DNA of 44,590 nucleotides from Chloroflexota bacterium (GTDB lineage: Bacteria > Chloroflexota > Anaerolineae > J036 > Brachytrichaceae): positions 1 through 44,590 of the forward strand of contig JAGWYZ010000003.1 of NCBI GenBank assembly GCA_018969115.1, read 5' to 3'. This document shows, one piece after another, positions 25,165-34,449 of this stretch. Every line of letters starts with the position of its first letter. The stretch's first letter is position 1. Under the pieces are notes generated by a model that saw nothing but the letters and a program-made list of their open reading frames with translations, did no database searches and was not told the DNA's origin. The position numbers were made by a program, and so were the translations under genes.

Positions 25165-25872
25165 ATGATGACTTATGCCGACCTGCTGTGGCTTACCCTC
25201 AGCGCCCGTATCGTAACCCCCGAAAATATGGGCGTGTTAATTGTTGGCTCAGCCGCAACTGCCATACCCACGCCCATCTATGGGGCGCAGGTGCAACCTA
25301 TGCAGCCTGTGCCCGTTTGCTTTGGCATCCCTTTAATAACAGAGCCATATGCTTTTATTTTGAGCAGTGTGTTTACCGAGCGTAATACCCAAATTCGATC
25401 ATTGGCAGCGTATGGTTGGATTGAAGATAACTTTATTTATGAGCCACGCGCCGAGGTCATGGGCATTACATCGATTGGTACTCAGCCGGTGACATTTGTG
25501 CGTGACCTTGATTTAGATATCCCCCCGATTGCGTATATGCCATCGGCTAATGCCCCATCAACTTTGATCAGGCTATCTGGGGTTGTTATTGCTTCTTTTG
25601 AGCATACTGGCCCCGCATTGCAACTTGAAGGCACCATGGCGGCTTTGGCGGGCATTAGCAGCGCCGAGCCAGCATTTGGAGCGATATTGCGGGCCGAGGT
25701 GGCGGGTGGTTTATCGTTATGGGCGGCGCTTAAGCCGCGCCGACGTAGCATCGACCCTGTGCTCGTCACCTTGGCAGATGGTTGGTCACTTCTTGCCCGC
25801 GCTGCACCATGTATTCTTGTGAATCCACAGCATACTGATAATACACTCATCCAGCAATTATTGGCGGGCTAG
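25165..25872 (+). CDS. Hypothetical protein, 235 aa
   Basis: I do not recognise this protein. It has no clear membrane segment; the composition is Ala/Pro/Leu-rich with moderate hydrophobic stretches (FGIPLITEPYAFILSSVF, LRAEVAGGLSLWAALK) and a pattern suggesting several beta strands. It begins 7 nt after the HExxH membrane protein and is likely its partner. ATG at 25165 or 25168 is preferred over an in-frame TTG at 25147 that would overlap the upstream gene. A long hairpin 20 nt after the stop ends the unit. Confidence 0.6.
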   Translation: MMTYADLLWLTLSARIVTPENMGVLIVGSAATAIPTPIYGAQVQPMQPVPVCFGIPLITEPYAFILSSVFTERNTQIRSLAAYGWIEDNFIYEPRAEVMGITSIGTQPVTFVRDLDLDIPPIAYMPSANAPSTLIRLSGVVIASFEHTGPALQLEGTMAALAGISSAEPAFGAILRAEVAGGLSLWAALKPRRRSIDPVLVTLADGWSLLARAAPCILVNPQHTDNTLIQQLLAG

Positions 25873-25893
25873 TCACCAAATATCGACTGCTTT

Positions 25894-25952
25894 GTGCGCG
25901 TTCCCAGACACGCATTTTGGCCTACGCAAAATGCGTGTCTGGGAACGCGCAC
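25894..25952. repeat. Perfect 25-bp-stem hairpin between convergent genes
   Basis: Arms 25894-25918 and 25928-25952 are exactly complementary around a 9-nt loop. It lies in the convergent gap between the hypothetical gene and truB, and no long U-tract follows on either side. It is a likely bidirectional terminator or a mobile palindrome. Its stem is unrelated to the other long hairpins. Confidence 0.85.
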
Positions 25953-25973
25953 TAAGCACCGCAGATAAAGGTA

Positions 25974-26840
25974 TTACCCAGTCAAAACCTTAACTGGCTT
26001 TACTGTTCCGCCATTTTCGGGTAGCCATTGCCCAATCCCTAAAAACGCATCCCACGTATCATAGACGCGACAAAATCTTGCTTGAGGCGAATCACCTATG
26101 ATCGAAGCTAAAACGCTTTGCCCAAGCAAAAAACGGGGTGTTGTGGCACTGCTTAATTGCACCTTGGCAAAAGATTGGACTGCACGATCGGCTGGCAACA
26201 GTTTTGCCGGTGAAATCTGATCGATAGGTGTTGCTTCATCAACCGAAAATGGACCAATATGCGTGCGGCGCAACATGGATAAATGCCCACCACAGCCGAG
26301 TTGTTCTCCAATATCACGCGCCAATGAGCGAATATAGGTCCCCGACGTACACCGCACAGCCATTTGTAAATAGTCGCCTTCTATCCTTAGCTCTAATTCG
26401 CTAACGGTTACTTGTCTTGCCTCAAGCGCTACCTGCTCACCTTTGCGAGCTAAGACATAAGCGTGTTGTCCATTGCGTTTAATGGCCGAAAACTGTGGGG
26501 GAATTTGCGAGATAAGCCCTGAAAATTGCTGTTTAATGTATGTTAATTGGGCCGCGCTAGTGTTGGGTACGGGTCTTTGCGCAAGAATTTCTCCATCGCT
26601 GTCATCGGTATTGGTGCTTATGCCTAGGGTGATGGTGGCGACATAACGCTTATCTTGCCCAAGTAAATATTCACTTAGGCGGGTAGCCGGTCCGATGCAC
26701 AAAATAAGCAGGCCAGTTGCCAAGGGGTCGAGCGTGCCGCTGTGACCAATGGCGCGAGTATTGAGCGTACGACGTGCTCGTGCAACAACATCATGCGAAG
26801 TTAGCCTTTGCGGTTTATCAACTAAAAGAATGCCGTTCAA
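25974..26840 (-). CDS. truB: tRNA pseudouridine(55) synthase
   Basis: Makes pseudouridine 55 in the T-loop of tRNAs. The 288-residue product has the N-terminal family signature LLVDKPQRLTSHDVV, the catalytic Asp38 in GHSGTLDPLATGLL, and the GTYIRSLARDIGEQLG segment. The start is a TTG 2 nt after the NrnA stop codon, with the frame beginning directly at MNGILLVDKP. It is the last gene of the nusA operon, and a long hairpin follows. Confidence 0.95.
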   Translation of the reverse strand: MNGILLVDKPQRLTSHDVVARARRTLNTRAIGHSGTLDPLATGLLILCIGPATRLSEYLLGQDKRYVATITLGISTNTDDSDGEILAQRPVPNTSAAQLTYIKQQFSGLISQIPPQFSAIKRNGQHAYVLARKGEQVALEARQVTVSELELRIEGDYLQMAVRCTSGTYIRSLARDIGEQLGCGGHLSMLRRTHIGPFSVDEATPIDQISPAKLLPADRAVQSFAKVQLSSATTPRFLLGQSVLASIIGDSPQARFCRVYDTWDAFLGIGQWLPENGGTVKPVKVLTG

Positions 26841-26842
26841 AT

Positions 26843-27838
26843 TTATGCCTCGGCAATAACGCGCCGTAGTTGGGGTACCACTTGATTGACGACATCGCGC
26901 ATTGGGCCGGGCAAGGTGCAGCCTGCGGCTGGGGCATGACCGCCGCCGCCAAACTCAAGTGCCACCTGCGATACGTCGTATCCCGGGCGGCTGCGCATAC
27001 TTACTTCAATTTTGCCTTCAGGGTTTTCGGTAAATACCGCTGCAATTTTGGCTTCGTGGGTGTTAATAAGCACAGAGACCAATCCACCATCACCTCGGTC
27101 ATCTTTTAAGCCCAATTCTTGGCGCAATTTACGTGAGATGGTCGCGTAGGCCAAGCCATCTTCCATCTTAGTATTGCGAATCCCTTCGCCCAATACGCGA
27201 ATATTATCGAAGGGCTGTGTTACGACAGCTTTGTTGATAATTTCCATCAATGGTGCACCGGCTTTCATCAAGATCATCGCCGCTGCCATGCTATCGGCAG
27301 TGGTGCTGCTGGTACGAAATGCTTGTGTGTCGCTCACCAAGCCAGTTAATAATGGGCTTGCAATTTCGGGTGAAATAGCAATTTTTAGACGTTGCAGCAA
27401 TTGCAAAATTATTTCAGCCGCAGATGCCACCTCGCCAATTACAATATTAACATTGCCATAATAGCTATTGGTGATGTGATGGTCGAATACCAAAATGGGC
27501 AAATGCCCATGCAAATCGTTTTGATAAATGCTCCCCAGTCGTTTTAAGTCACTGCTGTCTATCCCGACCACCAAATCAAAATTGCCATTCACCTTGGTGC
27601 GAATCTCATTAAGCCCAGAAAGATAAGCAAATTTAAGTTGTGGTTTGTCTTGGCAGGCTGGTATCACCGTTTTGCCCATGGTGCGCATCGCATGGGTAAA
27701 ACCCAGTAAGCTTCCAATGGCATCGCCATCTGGTGAGACATGGGTAATGGCAAGAATGTGCTTGGATTGCCTGAGAAGTTGCTCAGCCTGTTGCCAATCT
27801 TGTTCAGAAGCGCGCTTATAACCAAAAGAAGACATCAT
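26843..27838 (-). CDS. nrnA: DHH/DHHA1 phosphoesterase (NrnA-type oligoribonuclease / pAp phosphatase)
   Basis: Degrades short oligonucleotides and dephosphorylates 3'-phosphoadenosine 5'-phosphate, using Mn2+. Visible metal motifs are ITHVSPDGDAIGS (32-43), GIDSSDLKR and the DHH motif VFDHHITNS. The DHHA1 domain carries the C-terminal GGGGHAPAAGC. Its length of 331 aa is usual. Position between rbfA and truB is the classical operon order in many phyla. The second ATG (27835) is also a possible start. It has no unusual substitution. Confidence 0.93.
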   Translation of the reverse strand: MMSSFGYKRASEQDWQQAEQLLRQSKHILAITHVSPDGDAIGSLLGFTHAMRTMGKTVIPACQDKPQLKFAYLSGLNEIRTKVNGNFDLVVGIDSSDLKRLGSIYQNDLHGHLPILVFDHHITNSYYGNVNIVIGEVASAAEIILQLLQRLKIAISPEIASPLLTGLVSDTQAFRTSSTTADSMAAAMILMKAGAPLMEIINKAVVTQPFDNIRVLGEGIRNTKMEDGLAYATISRKLRQELGLKDDRGDGGLVSVLINTHEAKIAAVFTENPEGKIEVSMRSRPGYDVSQVALEFGGGGHAPAAGCTLPGPMRDVVNQVVPQLRRVIAEA

Positions 27839-27880
27839 TATGTAGGGTATTTTGTTGCGTACTAAACCGATAAATGGGGT

Positions 27881-28234
27881 TTAGAGTGCAAGAGGGTCAT
27901 TGAGTTTATCGATCAATTGTTGCATCCGCTCACCACGCTCTAGCGATTCATCATATTTAAACTGTAATCGTGGGGTGTTTTTTGTGCGCAAACGCAAGCC
28001 CAATTCGCGGCTCAGCCAGCCACCAGCACTAATTAAGCCTTGTAAAGCGCGGTCTTTGGTGGCTTCATCGCCGATAACGCTAAAGTAGACATAAGCATAA
28101 TGGGTGTCTGCCGTAACTTCTACATCAGTCACGGTGATGCCTTGCACTCTGGGGTCATTAATTTGTGTTTCAATAAGAGTACACAGATGGGTTCGGACTA
28201 GGTCGCTGATGCGACGCTCATATTTTCTGCTCAT
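27881..28234 (-). CDS. rbfA: 30S ribosome-binding factor A
   Basis: A small KH-fold protein that matures the 16S rRNA 5' region of the 30S subunit. The 117-residue product shows RKYERRISDLVRTHLCTLIETQINDPRVQGITVTDVEVTAD and the C-terminal LRTKNTPRLQFKYDESLERGERMQQLI, both typical of RbfA. ATG at 28234 (MSRKYERR) is preferred over the ATG two codons upstream. The gap to infB contains a long hairpin rather than a direct junction. Confidence 0.94.
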   Translation of the reverse strand: MSRKYERRISDLVRTHLCTLIETQINDPRVQGITVTDVEVTADTHYAYVYFSVIGDEATKDRALQGLISAGGWLSRELGLRLRTKNTPRLQFKYDESLERGERMQQLIDKLNDPLAL

Positions 28235-28268
28235 TATCAAAAAGTGGGGTAGATGAAATAAATTTTTG

Positions 28269-28336
28269 TCGAAATCTCTATAGCAATCTGTTGGAATTTA
28301 AAGCCCAATCCCAACAGATTGCTATAGAGATTTCGA
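28269..28336. repeat. Perfect 26-bp-stem hairpin between infB and rbfA
   Basis: Arms 28269-28294 and 28311-28336, loop 16 nt. It lies within the operon, so as a terminator it would separate infB from rbfA. There is no U-tract of note. The outer TCGAAATC.../...GATTTCGA matches the hairpin at 11020. Confidence 0.88.
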
Positions 28337-28362
28337 TGTTGCCTCTTTATCGGATGCCCTAA

Positions 28363-30474
28363 CTATCTGGCTTGTTCTTCTTCTACATAGACTTCGATAA
28401 TATCGCCGCCTTTATAGGTTTCAAATCCATCTACACTCAGACCACATTCAAGTCCAAGCTTCACTTCACGAACATCTTCAGTTAAACGCTTAAGTGTTGC
28501 AATTTTGCCTGTGTATTCAATCTTGTCGCCGCGCATCACTTTGGCCATGGCGCCACGTTGCACAACCCCATTGCGCACCACACAACCGGCGATTACCCCC
28601 AATTTTGATATTTTAAAGGTGGTTTTTACTTCTGCGCTGCCAATAACCCGTTGCACAATCTTTGGCGGTAGCAGACCCTTCATCGCTAATTCAACATCTT
28701 CAATGAGTTTGTAAATAACCTCATAGTGGCGAATGTCGACTTTACTGTCTTCGGCCTTGCGGCGGGCCATGCCATCCATGCCTACTTCAAAGCCCAAAAT
28801 CACGCCACCAGAAGTCATCGCCAAATCGACATCGCTTTCGGTAATATTTCCAATGCCTTGTTGAATAATGTCAAGGCGAACTTCGCCATTGGGCTGATTG
28901 AGCCGATTGAGCGACTCAATAATGGGTGGCAACGAGCCTTGGTTATTGGCTTTTAGAATTAAGGTCAGTTTCTTAGATTTACCAGCCTTTGCTTGCGCAA
29001 AATATTGATCGAGTGTGACCGCCCGCTGTGGTGTAGCCGATCCACTTGAAACCTTACTATTGGCGCTGCGTTGTGCCGCGACCACTTTGGCGGCACGCTC
29101 ATCCAAAAATACTTCCAACACATCCCCAGCCGCTGGTACATCTGACAAACCAATGATACTGACAGGCGTAGATGGGGTGGCTTTTTTGACCCGGTGACCA
29201 CGAAAATCAAACATCGCACGCACCTTTCCAAATACTTGACCTGCGACAAAGGCATCGCCCAAATTTAATGAGCCATTTTGAATTAAAACGGTCGCAGTTG
29301 GGCCTTTGGCTTTGTCGAGTTTGCTTTCAAGAATCGTGCCAACGGCAGGTGCATCTGATTTTGCCCGAATTGAATCGAGCGATTCTGCTGTTAACAAAAC
29401 GCCTTCAATTAGGTCTTCGATCCCAGAACGTTGTTTTGCTGATACAGGTACTACCATCGTATCGCCACCCCAATCGTCTGGGGTCAAACCAGCTTCTGCC
29501 AATTCTGCTTTTACGCGATCTGGCGCAGCATTGGGGCGGTCAATTTTATTAAGTGCCACAACAATGGGCACTTGGGCGGCGCGAGCATGAGCAATAGCTT
29601 CGCGTGTTTGTGGCATCACACCGTCATCAGCCGCAACAACCAAAATAGCAATATCGGTGATGTGTGCCCCGCGTGCTCGCATGGCAGTAAAAGCCTCGTG
29701 ACCCGGCGTGTCGATAAAAGTCACTTTGCGACCCAAATGTTCAACCTGATACGCCCCGATGTGTTGTGTAATGCCGCCAGCTTCGCCTGATGCCACATTC
29801 GATTTACGAATTGCATCGAGCAATGATGTCTTACCGTGATCGACATGCCCCATCACCGTGACAATTGGTGGGCGCATATCGGTCATATTGATGCCTTCTT
29901 TGCTTAACAGGCGTTGTCGTAACGTTGATGGTTTTGCAGAAACTTTTTTGCCATCAAGATCAACTTGTGCGCTTGCTACACCTACTGCCGTCGCCGCAAT
30001 CTCATCCATAATGCTGCTAACGATAATTTGCTTGGGCTTGGCTTCAATGTTAAATGCAGCTGCAACAATCGCCGAGCTATCATAATCAAGTTGCTGATTG
30101 ATATTAGCCATCACCCCGTTATTCATTAATTCACGAATCACGTTAATTGGGCTAACATTCATTAGCGTTGCGAGTTCTCGAACCGTAATGGATTCTGGCA
30201 ACTCTAAAACTTTTTTCTGAGGAGGCTGAACTGGGGCTCTACCCATCGGTGGGCGCGGGCCATTATTATAGGGTGGGCGTGGGCCATTACTATGCGGTGG
30301 GCGTGGGCCATTATTATTGCCTGATGATTGTGCTCCGCCATCTGATCGGCGGGTAAATTGCCCTTTGGGTCCTCGATTTTGGATGGGTGGTCTGTTATTC
30401 CCGCTATTGCCCCCACTCGGACGCGATTGTTGGGAATCTCCCGTCCTCACTGGATCTTTTGTCACTGTCGCCAT
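28363..30474 (-). CDS. infB: Translation initiation factor IF-2
   Basis: The GTPase that brings initiator tRNA to the 30S subunit and drives subunit joining. The 703-residue product has a low-complexity Asn/Pro/Arg N-terminus with three NGPRPP-type repeats, an IF2-N helix region, then the GTP-binding domain with the P-loop GHVDHGKT (209-216), DTPGHEAF and the NKID motif. IF2 C-domains follow. The start at 30474 follows AGAGGAG by 7 nt, a strong ribosome binding site that is unusual in this window. A terminator-like hairpin lies just upstream, so this gene is probably subject to attenuation. The N-terminal region is short compared with E. coli IF2. Confidence 0.96.
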   Translation of the reverse strand: MATVTKDPVRTGDSQQSRPSGGNSGNNRPPIQNRGPKGQFTRRSDGGAQSSGNNNGPRPPHSNGPRPPYNNGPRPPMGRAPVQPPQKKVLELPESITVRELATLMNVSPINVIRELMNNGVMANINQQLDYDSSAIVAAAFNIEAKPKQIIVSSIMDEIAATAVGVASAQVDLDGKKVSAKPSTLRQRLLSKEGINMTDMRPPIVTVMGHVDHGKTSLLDAIRKSNVASGEAGGITQHIGAYQVEHLGRKVTFIDTPGHEAFTAMRARGAHITDIAILVVAADDGVMPQTREAIAHARAAQVPIVVALNKIDRPNAAPDRVKAELAEAGLTPDDWGGDTMVVPVSAKQRSGIEDLIEGVLLTAESLDSIRAKSDAPAVGTILESKLDKAKGPTATVLIQNGSLNLGDAFVAGQVFGKVRAMFDFRGHRVKKATPSTPVSIIGLSDVPAAGDVLEVFLDERAAKVVAAQRSANSKVSSGSATPQRAVTLDQYFAQAKAGKSKKLTLILKANNQGSLPPIIESLNRLNQPNGEVRLDIIQQGIGNITESDVDLAMTSGGVILGFEVGMDGMARRKAEDSKVDIRHYEVIYKLIEDVELAMKGLLPPKIVQRVIGSAEVKTTFKISKLGVIAGCVVRNGVVQRGAMAKVMRGDKIEYTGKIATLKRLTEDVREVKLGLECGLSVDGFETYKGGDIIEVYVEEEQAR

Positions 30475-30731
30475 ATACACACTCCTCTTAATATAAAAAT
30501 AAAAAACGCAGGCACTGAGCCTGCGTTCGGCGACGCACTCCTAGAGGCGACTAGGGTGTCTAGTCGTCTAATAGATTTGGTTCCCTAATCTGTTAGATTC
30601 ATAAATTGTCAGTTAATTGACTAGAGAAACACGTCGATGCAGGCACATCCAACCCCCAATTCTAATTCACAATTCTTTATAATTTGATTTGAATGGCAAT
30701 TATGCAAAGTATTTAAGCTAACTCTAGCCAA
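30475..30731 (-). promoter_or_regulatory. Structured infB leader region
   Basis: The 257-nt gap between rnpM and infB is non-coding. On the minus strand it holds weak paired elements around 30568-30596 (CTAAtAGATT-like arms), the CGACTAG hairpin at 30548-30566, and the terminator hairpin at 30505-30527. The order fits an attenuator leader; no known riboswitch motif was recognised. Confidence 0.5.
30490..30527 (-). terminator. Terminator/attenuator hairpin directly before infB
   Basis: A 9-bp stem AACGCAGGC (30505-30513) with GCCTGCGTT (30519-30527), loop 5 nt, followed on the minus strand by TTTTTATTTTTATATT. It lies about 16-35 nt before the infB ribosome binding site, inside the operon, after the rnpM gene. 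A further stem, CGACTAG/CTAGTCG at 30548-30566, precedes it. Confidence 0.8.
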
Positions 30732-31025
30732 TTAATCAGGAAATTCGTTAAAAAAGGCTAAAATAGCTTTGGCATCTTCAGGTTTTAGGGGTTGCTCAAA
30801 TTGATTTTCGATGCGTTTATGCTTAATAGCATTTAAGATAGCTGTTTTACTTTTGCTAATATAGGCCCCTCTGCTGCCATTTAATTTGCCTGTCGGGTCT
30901 ACCACAATATGCCCCGTCGGTAGACACACCAAACGAATCATTTCCCGTTTTGGCTGTTGGGTTTGGGTTCCAATACACGTGCGCATTGGCACATGTTTAG
31001 GTTTCTTCGTGCCTTTGCTTGTCAT
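30732..31025 (-). CDS. rnpM: YlxR family protein / RNase P modulator
   Basis: A small RNA-binding protein of the DUF448/YlxR family, recently shown in Bacillus to modulate RNase P (recollection). The 97-residue product has the family signature: HVPMRTCIGTQTQQPKREMIRLVCLPTGHIVVDPTGKLNGSRGAYISKS, although the second Cys of the usual RTCxxC is Thr. Its operon place between nusA and infB is the classical one. A TATAAT-like box touches the ATG, so the initiation mode is unclear. Confidence 0.93.
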   Translation of the reverse strand: MTSKGTKKPKHVPMRTCIGTQTQQPKREMIRLVCLPTGHIVVDPTGKLNGSRGAYISKSKTAILNAIKHKRIENQFEQPLKPEDAKAILAFFNEFPD

Positions 31026-31036
31026 ATATTATAGAA

Positions 31037-31089
31037 TGCCAAAATCACTAACTTGCTACCTTGCTGAGGGTGGGTTCGTGATTTTGGCA
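31037..31089. repeat. Hairpin between nusA and rnpM
   Basis: A 12-bp perfect stem TGCCAAAATCAC (31037-31048) with GTGATTTTGGCA (31078-31089), loop 29 nt. The right-arm end GTGATTTTGGCA also ends the hairpin arm at 37427-37438 and matches GTGATTTCGGCA near position 26. It is part of the same family of hairpins. Confidence 0.75.
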
Positions 31090-31101
31090 AAGCTTATATG
31101 T

Positions 31102-32925
31102 TTATTCTTCCTCGTCTAAAATATCGAGCACACGCCCGGGTTTGCGGTTGCGTTGAATAACGGTCCGGCCCAACGCTTCATCAAATACAAGAACGCGATC
31201 TTTGGCAGGTTTTTTGCCACCAGCTTCTTTCTTTTTGGCAGCCGCCGCCCGCCCGCGTGGCGTATCATCTTCTTCATCAACAATATCATCTTCATCTGGC
31301 TCATAATTGCCATATAAAGTGTCCAGATCATCTTCTGGCGCAGGTTCTGTTTTTGTTTTTTGTGAGGCGGGTGTTGCTGCGATTGGGGCTGGCTCAGGTG
31401 GTACAGGTCGACCGATCACTTTATCGAGCGCGGCTTTGATTTCAGACAAAGCTTTTGAGCCAATGCCTTCGATGCTGAGCAACTTTTCGTCGCCACGCAA
31501 GCTATATTCCATGAGCTTACCCACCGAATCTACCCCACTGGCGGCGATATGTTGGGCTACCCGTGGTGATAATTCGAGTACACTCAATGGAATTGCGTAA
31601 GTGTCAGCCGGTACGCCGGGGGCAACGACCAGCGGCACTCGGGTATTTGTCGATTTGCTTACATCGGCTGCCACTGGTTTTACAGCACCGCTGCCAGCAT
31701 GAGTAAACAATTGAACCGCATCAAGCAAACGCTTGACCATTTGAAATTCTTCGCCGCTTAATGGTGAAGGCATCAGACGTTGGCGAACCATTAGCTCACG
31801 TAGCACAGGCATATTTTGCACCATGCCAACCCCAACGTAAGCCTGTAATGCTGTGCTTTCGTTTAGCAAATTTAGCGCATCGCCCATTGCTTCGGTTACG
31901 CTTTTGATATCGATACGCCAACTGGTGAGTTTGGCCGCTAGCCGAGCATTTTGACCTTCGCGTCCAATAGCAAGCGATAATTCATTATCGAGCACAATAA
32001 CAGCTGCACTTTTGCTCTCAATACTGCCCGGATACACCGACATTGGCTTGGCAGGGCTAAGTGATTTGCTAATGAATTGAACGGGATCATCGCTATATTC
32101 GATAATATCGATCTTCTCGTTATGTAATTCATTGACAATTGTTTGAATACGCGCCCCGCGTTGTCCAATACACGCGCCGACGGGATCAATATTGTGTTCT
32201 TTGGCAATCACAGCCACCTTTGAGCGTGAGCCAGCTTCACGGGCAATCGCTTTGATCTCGATTGATCCTTTTTGAATTTCGGGGATTTCAAGCTCAAGTA
32301 ACCGCCTTAACATGCCCTTGTGCGTGCGTGAGAGATAAATTTGCATCCCTTTAACCCCACGTTTAACCTCAGATACATAGGCGCGTACCCGCTGTTGTAG
32401 CTCATATCTTTCGCCAGAAATCTGATCTTTTTTAGGCAAAAGTCCTTCTGCGCGTCCCAAATTGATGACCAAACCACCCCCGGCCATGCTTTGCACCACC
32501 CCGGTCACAATCTCACCTTCACGCTCAGAGAATTGGTTATATTGGAAATCGCGCTCTGCTTCACGCAATTTTTGCACGATCATTTGTTTGGCGTTTTGGG
32601 CGGCAATCCGCCCCAGTTCTTTGGCTGTAACGTCAACCATGACTGTATCACCAATTTGAGCATCTGGGTAATCGGTCTTTATTTCTTCTTCTAGAACCTC
32701 TGTTCGTTCATCATAAAGTGAGTCGACGACTTCTTTCTCGACGAATACGCGCATAGACCCATTGTCAATATCTACTTTGACCGCAACTTGTTGACCATTC
32801 ATGATGTTGGCATTTTTGCGATATGTTGTCGATAACGCACTTTCCAACACTTCAGTGACGATCTCGCGTGGCAAGCTGCGCTCTGAAACAATTTGGTTGA
32901 GTGCCAAAATGAAATCGCTTTTCAT
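31102..32925 (-). CDS. nusA: Transcription elongation/termination factor NusA
   Basis: Binds RNA polymerase and nascent RNA to modulate pausing, termination and antitermination. The 607-residue product has the N-terminal domain (MKSDFILALNQIVSERSLPREIVTEVLE), an S1 domain near GEIVTGVVQSMAGGGLVINLGRAEGLLPKKDQ, and KH1/KH2 with GACIGQRGARIQTIVNEL and ELSLAIGREGQNARLAAKLTSW. A HhH-like segment is near LLSIEGIGSKALSEIKAAL, and the long acidic/basic tail is longer than in most NusA proteins. It is the first gene of the operon. rimP, which normally precedes it, is absent here. It has its own leader with a terminator-like hairpin. Confidence 0.96.
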   Translation of the reverse strand: MKSDFILALNQIVSERSLPREIVTEVLESALSTTYRKNANIMNGQQVAVKVDIDNGSMRVFVEKEVVDSLYDERTEVLEEEIKTDYPDAQIGDTVMVDVTAKELGRIAAQNAKQMIVQKLREAERDFQYNQFSEREGEIVTGVVQSMAGGGLVINLGRAEGLLPKKDQISGERYELQQRVRAYVSEVKRGVKGMQIYLSRTHKGMLRRLLELEIPEIQKGSIEIKAIAREAGSRSKVAVIAKEHNIDPVGACIGQRGARIQTIVNELHNEKIDIIEYSDDPVQFISKSLSPAKPMSVYPGSIESKSAAVIVLDNELSLAIGREGQNARLAAKLTSWRIDIKSVTEAMGDALNLLNESTALQAYVGVGMVQNMPVLRELMVRQRLMPSPLSGEEFQMVKRLLDAVQLFTHAGSGAVKPVAADVSKSTNTRVPLVVAPGVPADTYAIPLSVLELSPRVAQHIAASGVDSVGKLMEYSLRGDEKLLSIEGIGSKALSEIKAALDKVIGRPVPPEPAPIAATPASQKTKTEPAPEDDLDTLYGNYEPDEDDIVDEEDDTPRGRAAAAKKKEAGGKKPAKDRVLVFDEALGRTVIQRNRKPGRVLDILDEEE

Positions 32926-33031
32926 AATTTATACCTATCAAACCTGTTTTCGCTACCCGATATTCCTTGCCGTTAGAAAAACAAAAGTGGGTTGTTCGCC
33001 CACTTAATCATCACGCTACCGGATAGGTATG
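32926..33031 (-). promoter_or_regulatory. nusA 5' leader with terminator-like hairpin and closing stem
   Basis: The leader is about 105 nt. Its 5' end (ATACCTATC on the minus strand, 33022-33030) is exactly complementary to GATAGGTAT just before the nusA start (32931-32939). Between them is a stem of AAGTGGG (32985-32991) and CCCACTT (32999-33005), followed on the minus strand by TTGTTTTTC. The closing stem would mask the region before the ATG, so alternative folding could control nusA. Confidence 0.6.
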
Positions 33032-33038
33032 TATACCA

Positions 33039-33067
33039 ATCATACCAACAACAAAAGCCTTTGTCAA
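33039..33067 (-). promoter_or_regulatory. Sigma70-type promoter of the nusA operon
   Basis: On the minus strand: TTGACA (33062-33067), a 17-bp spacer, and TATGAT (33039-33044). Both boxes are near-consensus at ideal spacing. The start of transcription is predicted near 33032. Confidence 0.85.
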
Positions 33068-33297
33068 TAAAAATTGATGGGATTGATTGTCCCAAAAGCC
33101 TTTTTTACAAAACTGTCAAGTTTTTGTCAGGTTAAACGATATGAAATGGGCAAAGCCCTAGCCTAAAATTACACTCAATTTATTCAAATTCTGCCCGAAG
33201 GAAATACCCTCGTTTGATCGATATTTTGATCGATATATAGTGGGCCTCGAAAACCAGACATGAAAAAGGGCTAAATTCAGGTAGAGTGAAAACAACA

Positions 33298-33561
33298 ATG
33301 AAGAAACAATTTACACCCACCTGTAAGTCTGAAGTAGCCCGTGAGCTACTACGAGGAGAAGAAAAAACAATAGCACAAATTGGCAGTGAATGAAAGATGG
33401 GGCCAACCCAGTTGAATCAATGGAAACAATTTGTGATTAATGGCTTGGTGCGCTTATGTGAAGATAGACAACGTGAAATTGAACAGGTCAAAAAGCAGAA
33501 TCAAATAGAAAAATGGCAATCATATGCCGAAACTAAGTGTTTAACCAGTGAGATGAGCTAG
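33298..33561 (+). pseudogene. IS3-family OrfA (helix-turn-helix) relic
   Basis: Begins with ATG and reads MKKQFTPTCKSEVARELL...TIAQIGSE, then an in-frame TGA. It continues as MGPTQLNQWKQFVINGLVRLCED, which matches the IS3 OrfA pattern HPTQxxQWK...GLxxLF. It ends in a TAG without the leucine-zipper and frameshift signal of a working element. Confidence 0.7.
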
Positions 33562-33584
33562 TTGAAAAGAAATATCAACCGAAG

Positions 33585-34449
33585 TGAGCCAAATTGATCG
33601 ATTAACGATATTGGAGCCTGAAAATGACAAGATCAGTTTTAAGATGCACTGTGAGTTATTAGGGGGCAATCAAAATGGGACGTATTACATACCCCGTGAA
33701 GTAAGTCACGAAGGGGGGCAAGATTAAACTTAAAACAGACAAAATATATATGAACGCATCTTTTATGGCTCACATAGAATTACAGCCCAAATACAACGTA
33801 TGGGTTGGGATATTAATCGTAGCGGTGTAAAGCCATATGCAAGAAATGGGTATCTCAGGCATTTGCCCTAGTCCTAATTTGAGCCACGCAGTAGCAAAGG
33901 CCAAAATCTACCTGTATTTGTTTCGTAATTTAGCAATAACGGCAGTAAATCAGGTCGGAGAATCGATATTAAGTATATGCAAATGCAAAAAAGTTGGATG
34001 TATTTTGTAGCAATCTTAGATTGGCACTCGCGTTACGTGTTGGCATGGCAAGTGAATGAGATGCTTAAAATGCCACTTGTTGTTGAGACAGTGGAGATAT
34101 CACTTGGGGGGCGAAGCCTCAAATTATGAATAGCGATCAAGGCAGTTAATTTACCAGCCTGCAATACTGGGAATTGCTGTTGAAATTAGGGGTTTAGATC
34201 AGTATGGATGGCAAAGGTTGGACTTTAAACAATATATTTGTTGGATGATTATGGCAAACCATGAAATATGAGAACACCTATTTGCATAATTATGGAAAGC
34301 CCAGTGAGTTAGTGGCTGGCCTAGATACTTATTTTGTGTTTTACAACCATCGTCGCCCTCATCAATCACTCGACTGCAGAACCCAAGCTGAGGTCTATTT
34401 TCAGCCACTCATTCCAAATAAACCTGACAATAATCCACCTGAAATTTAA
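33585..34449 (+). pseudogene. IS3-family OrfB (DDE integrase) relic
   Basis: Pieces of OrfB are recognisable in three frames, with many stops: CELLGGNQNGTYY, then FYGSHRITAQIQRMGWDINR, MQKSWMYFVAILDWHSRYVLAWQV, the MNSDQGS*FTSLQYWELLLKLGV region containing the second Asp, and a last piece, MKYENTYLHNYGKPSELVAGL...FYNHRRPHQSLDCRTQAEVYF. The DDE triad is broken by stops and shifts, so it is not active. Confidence 0.8.
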
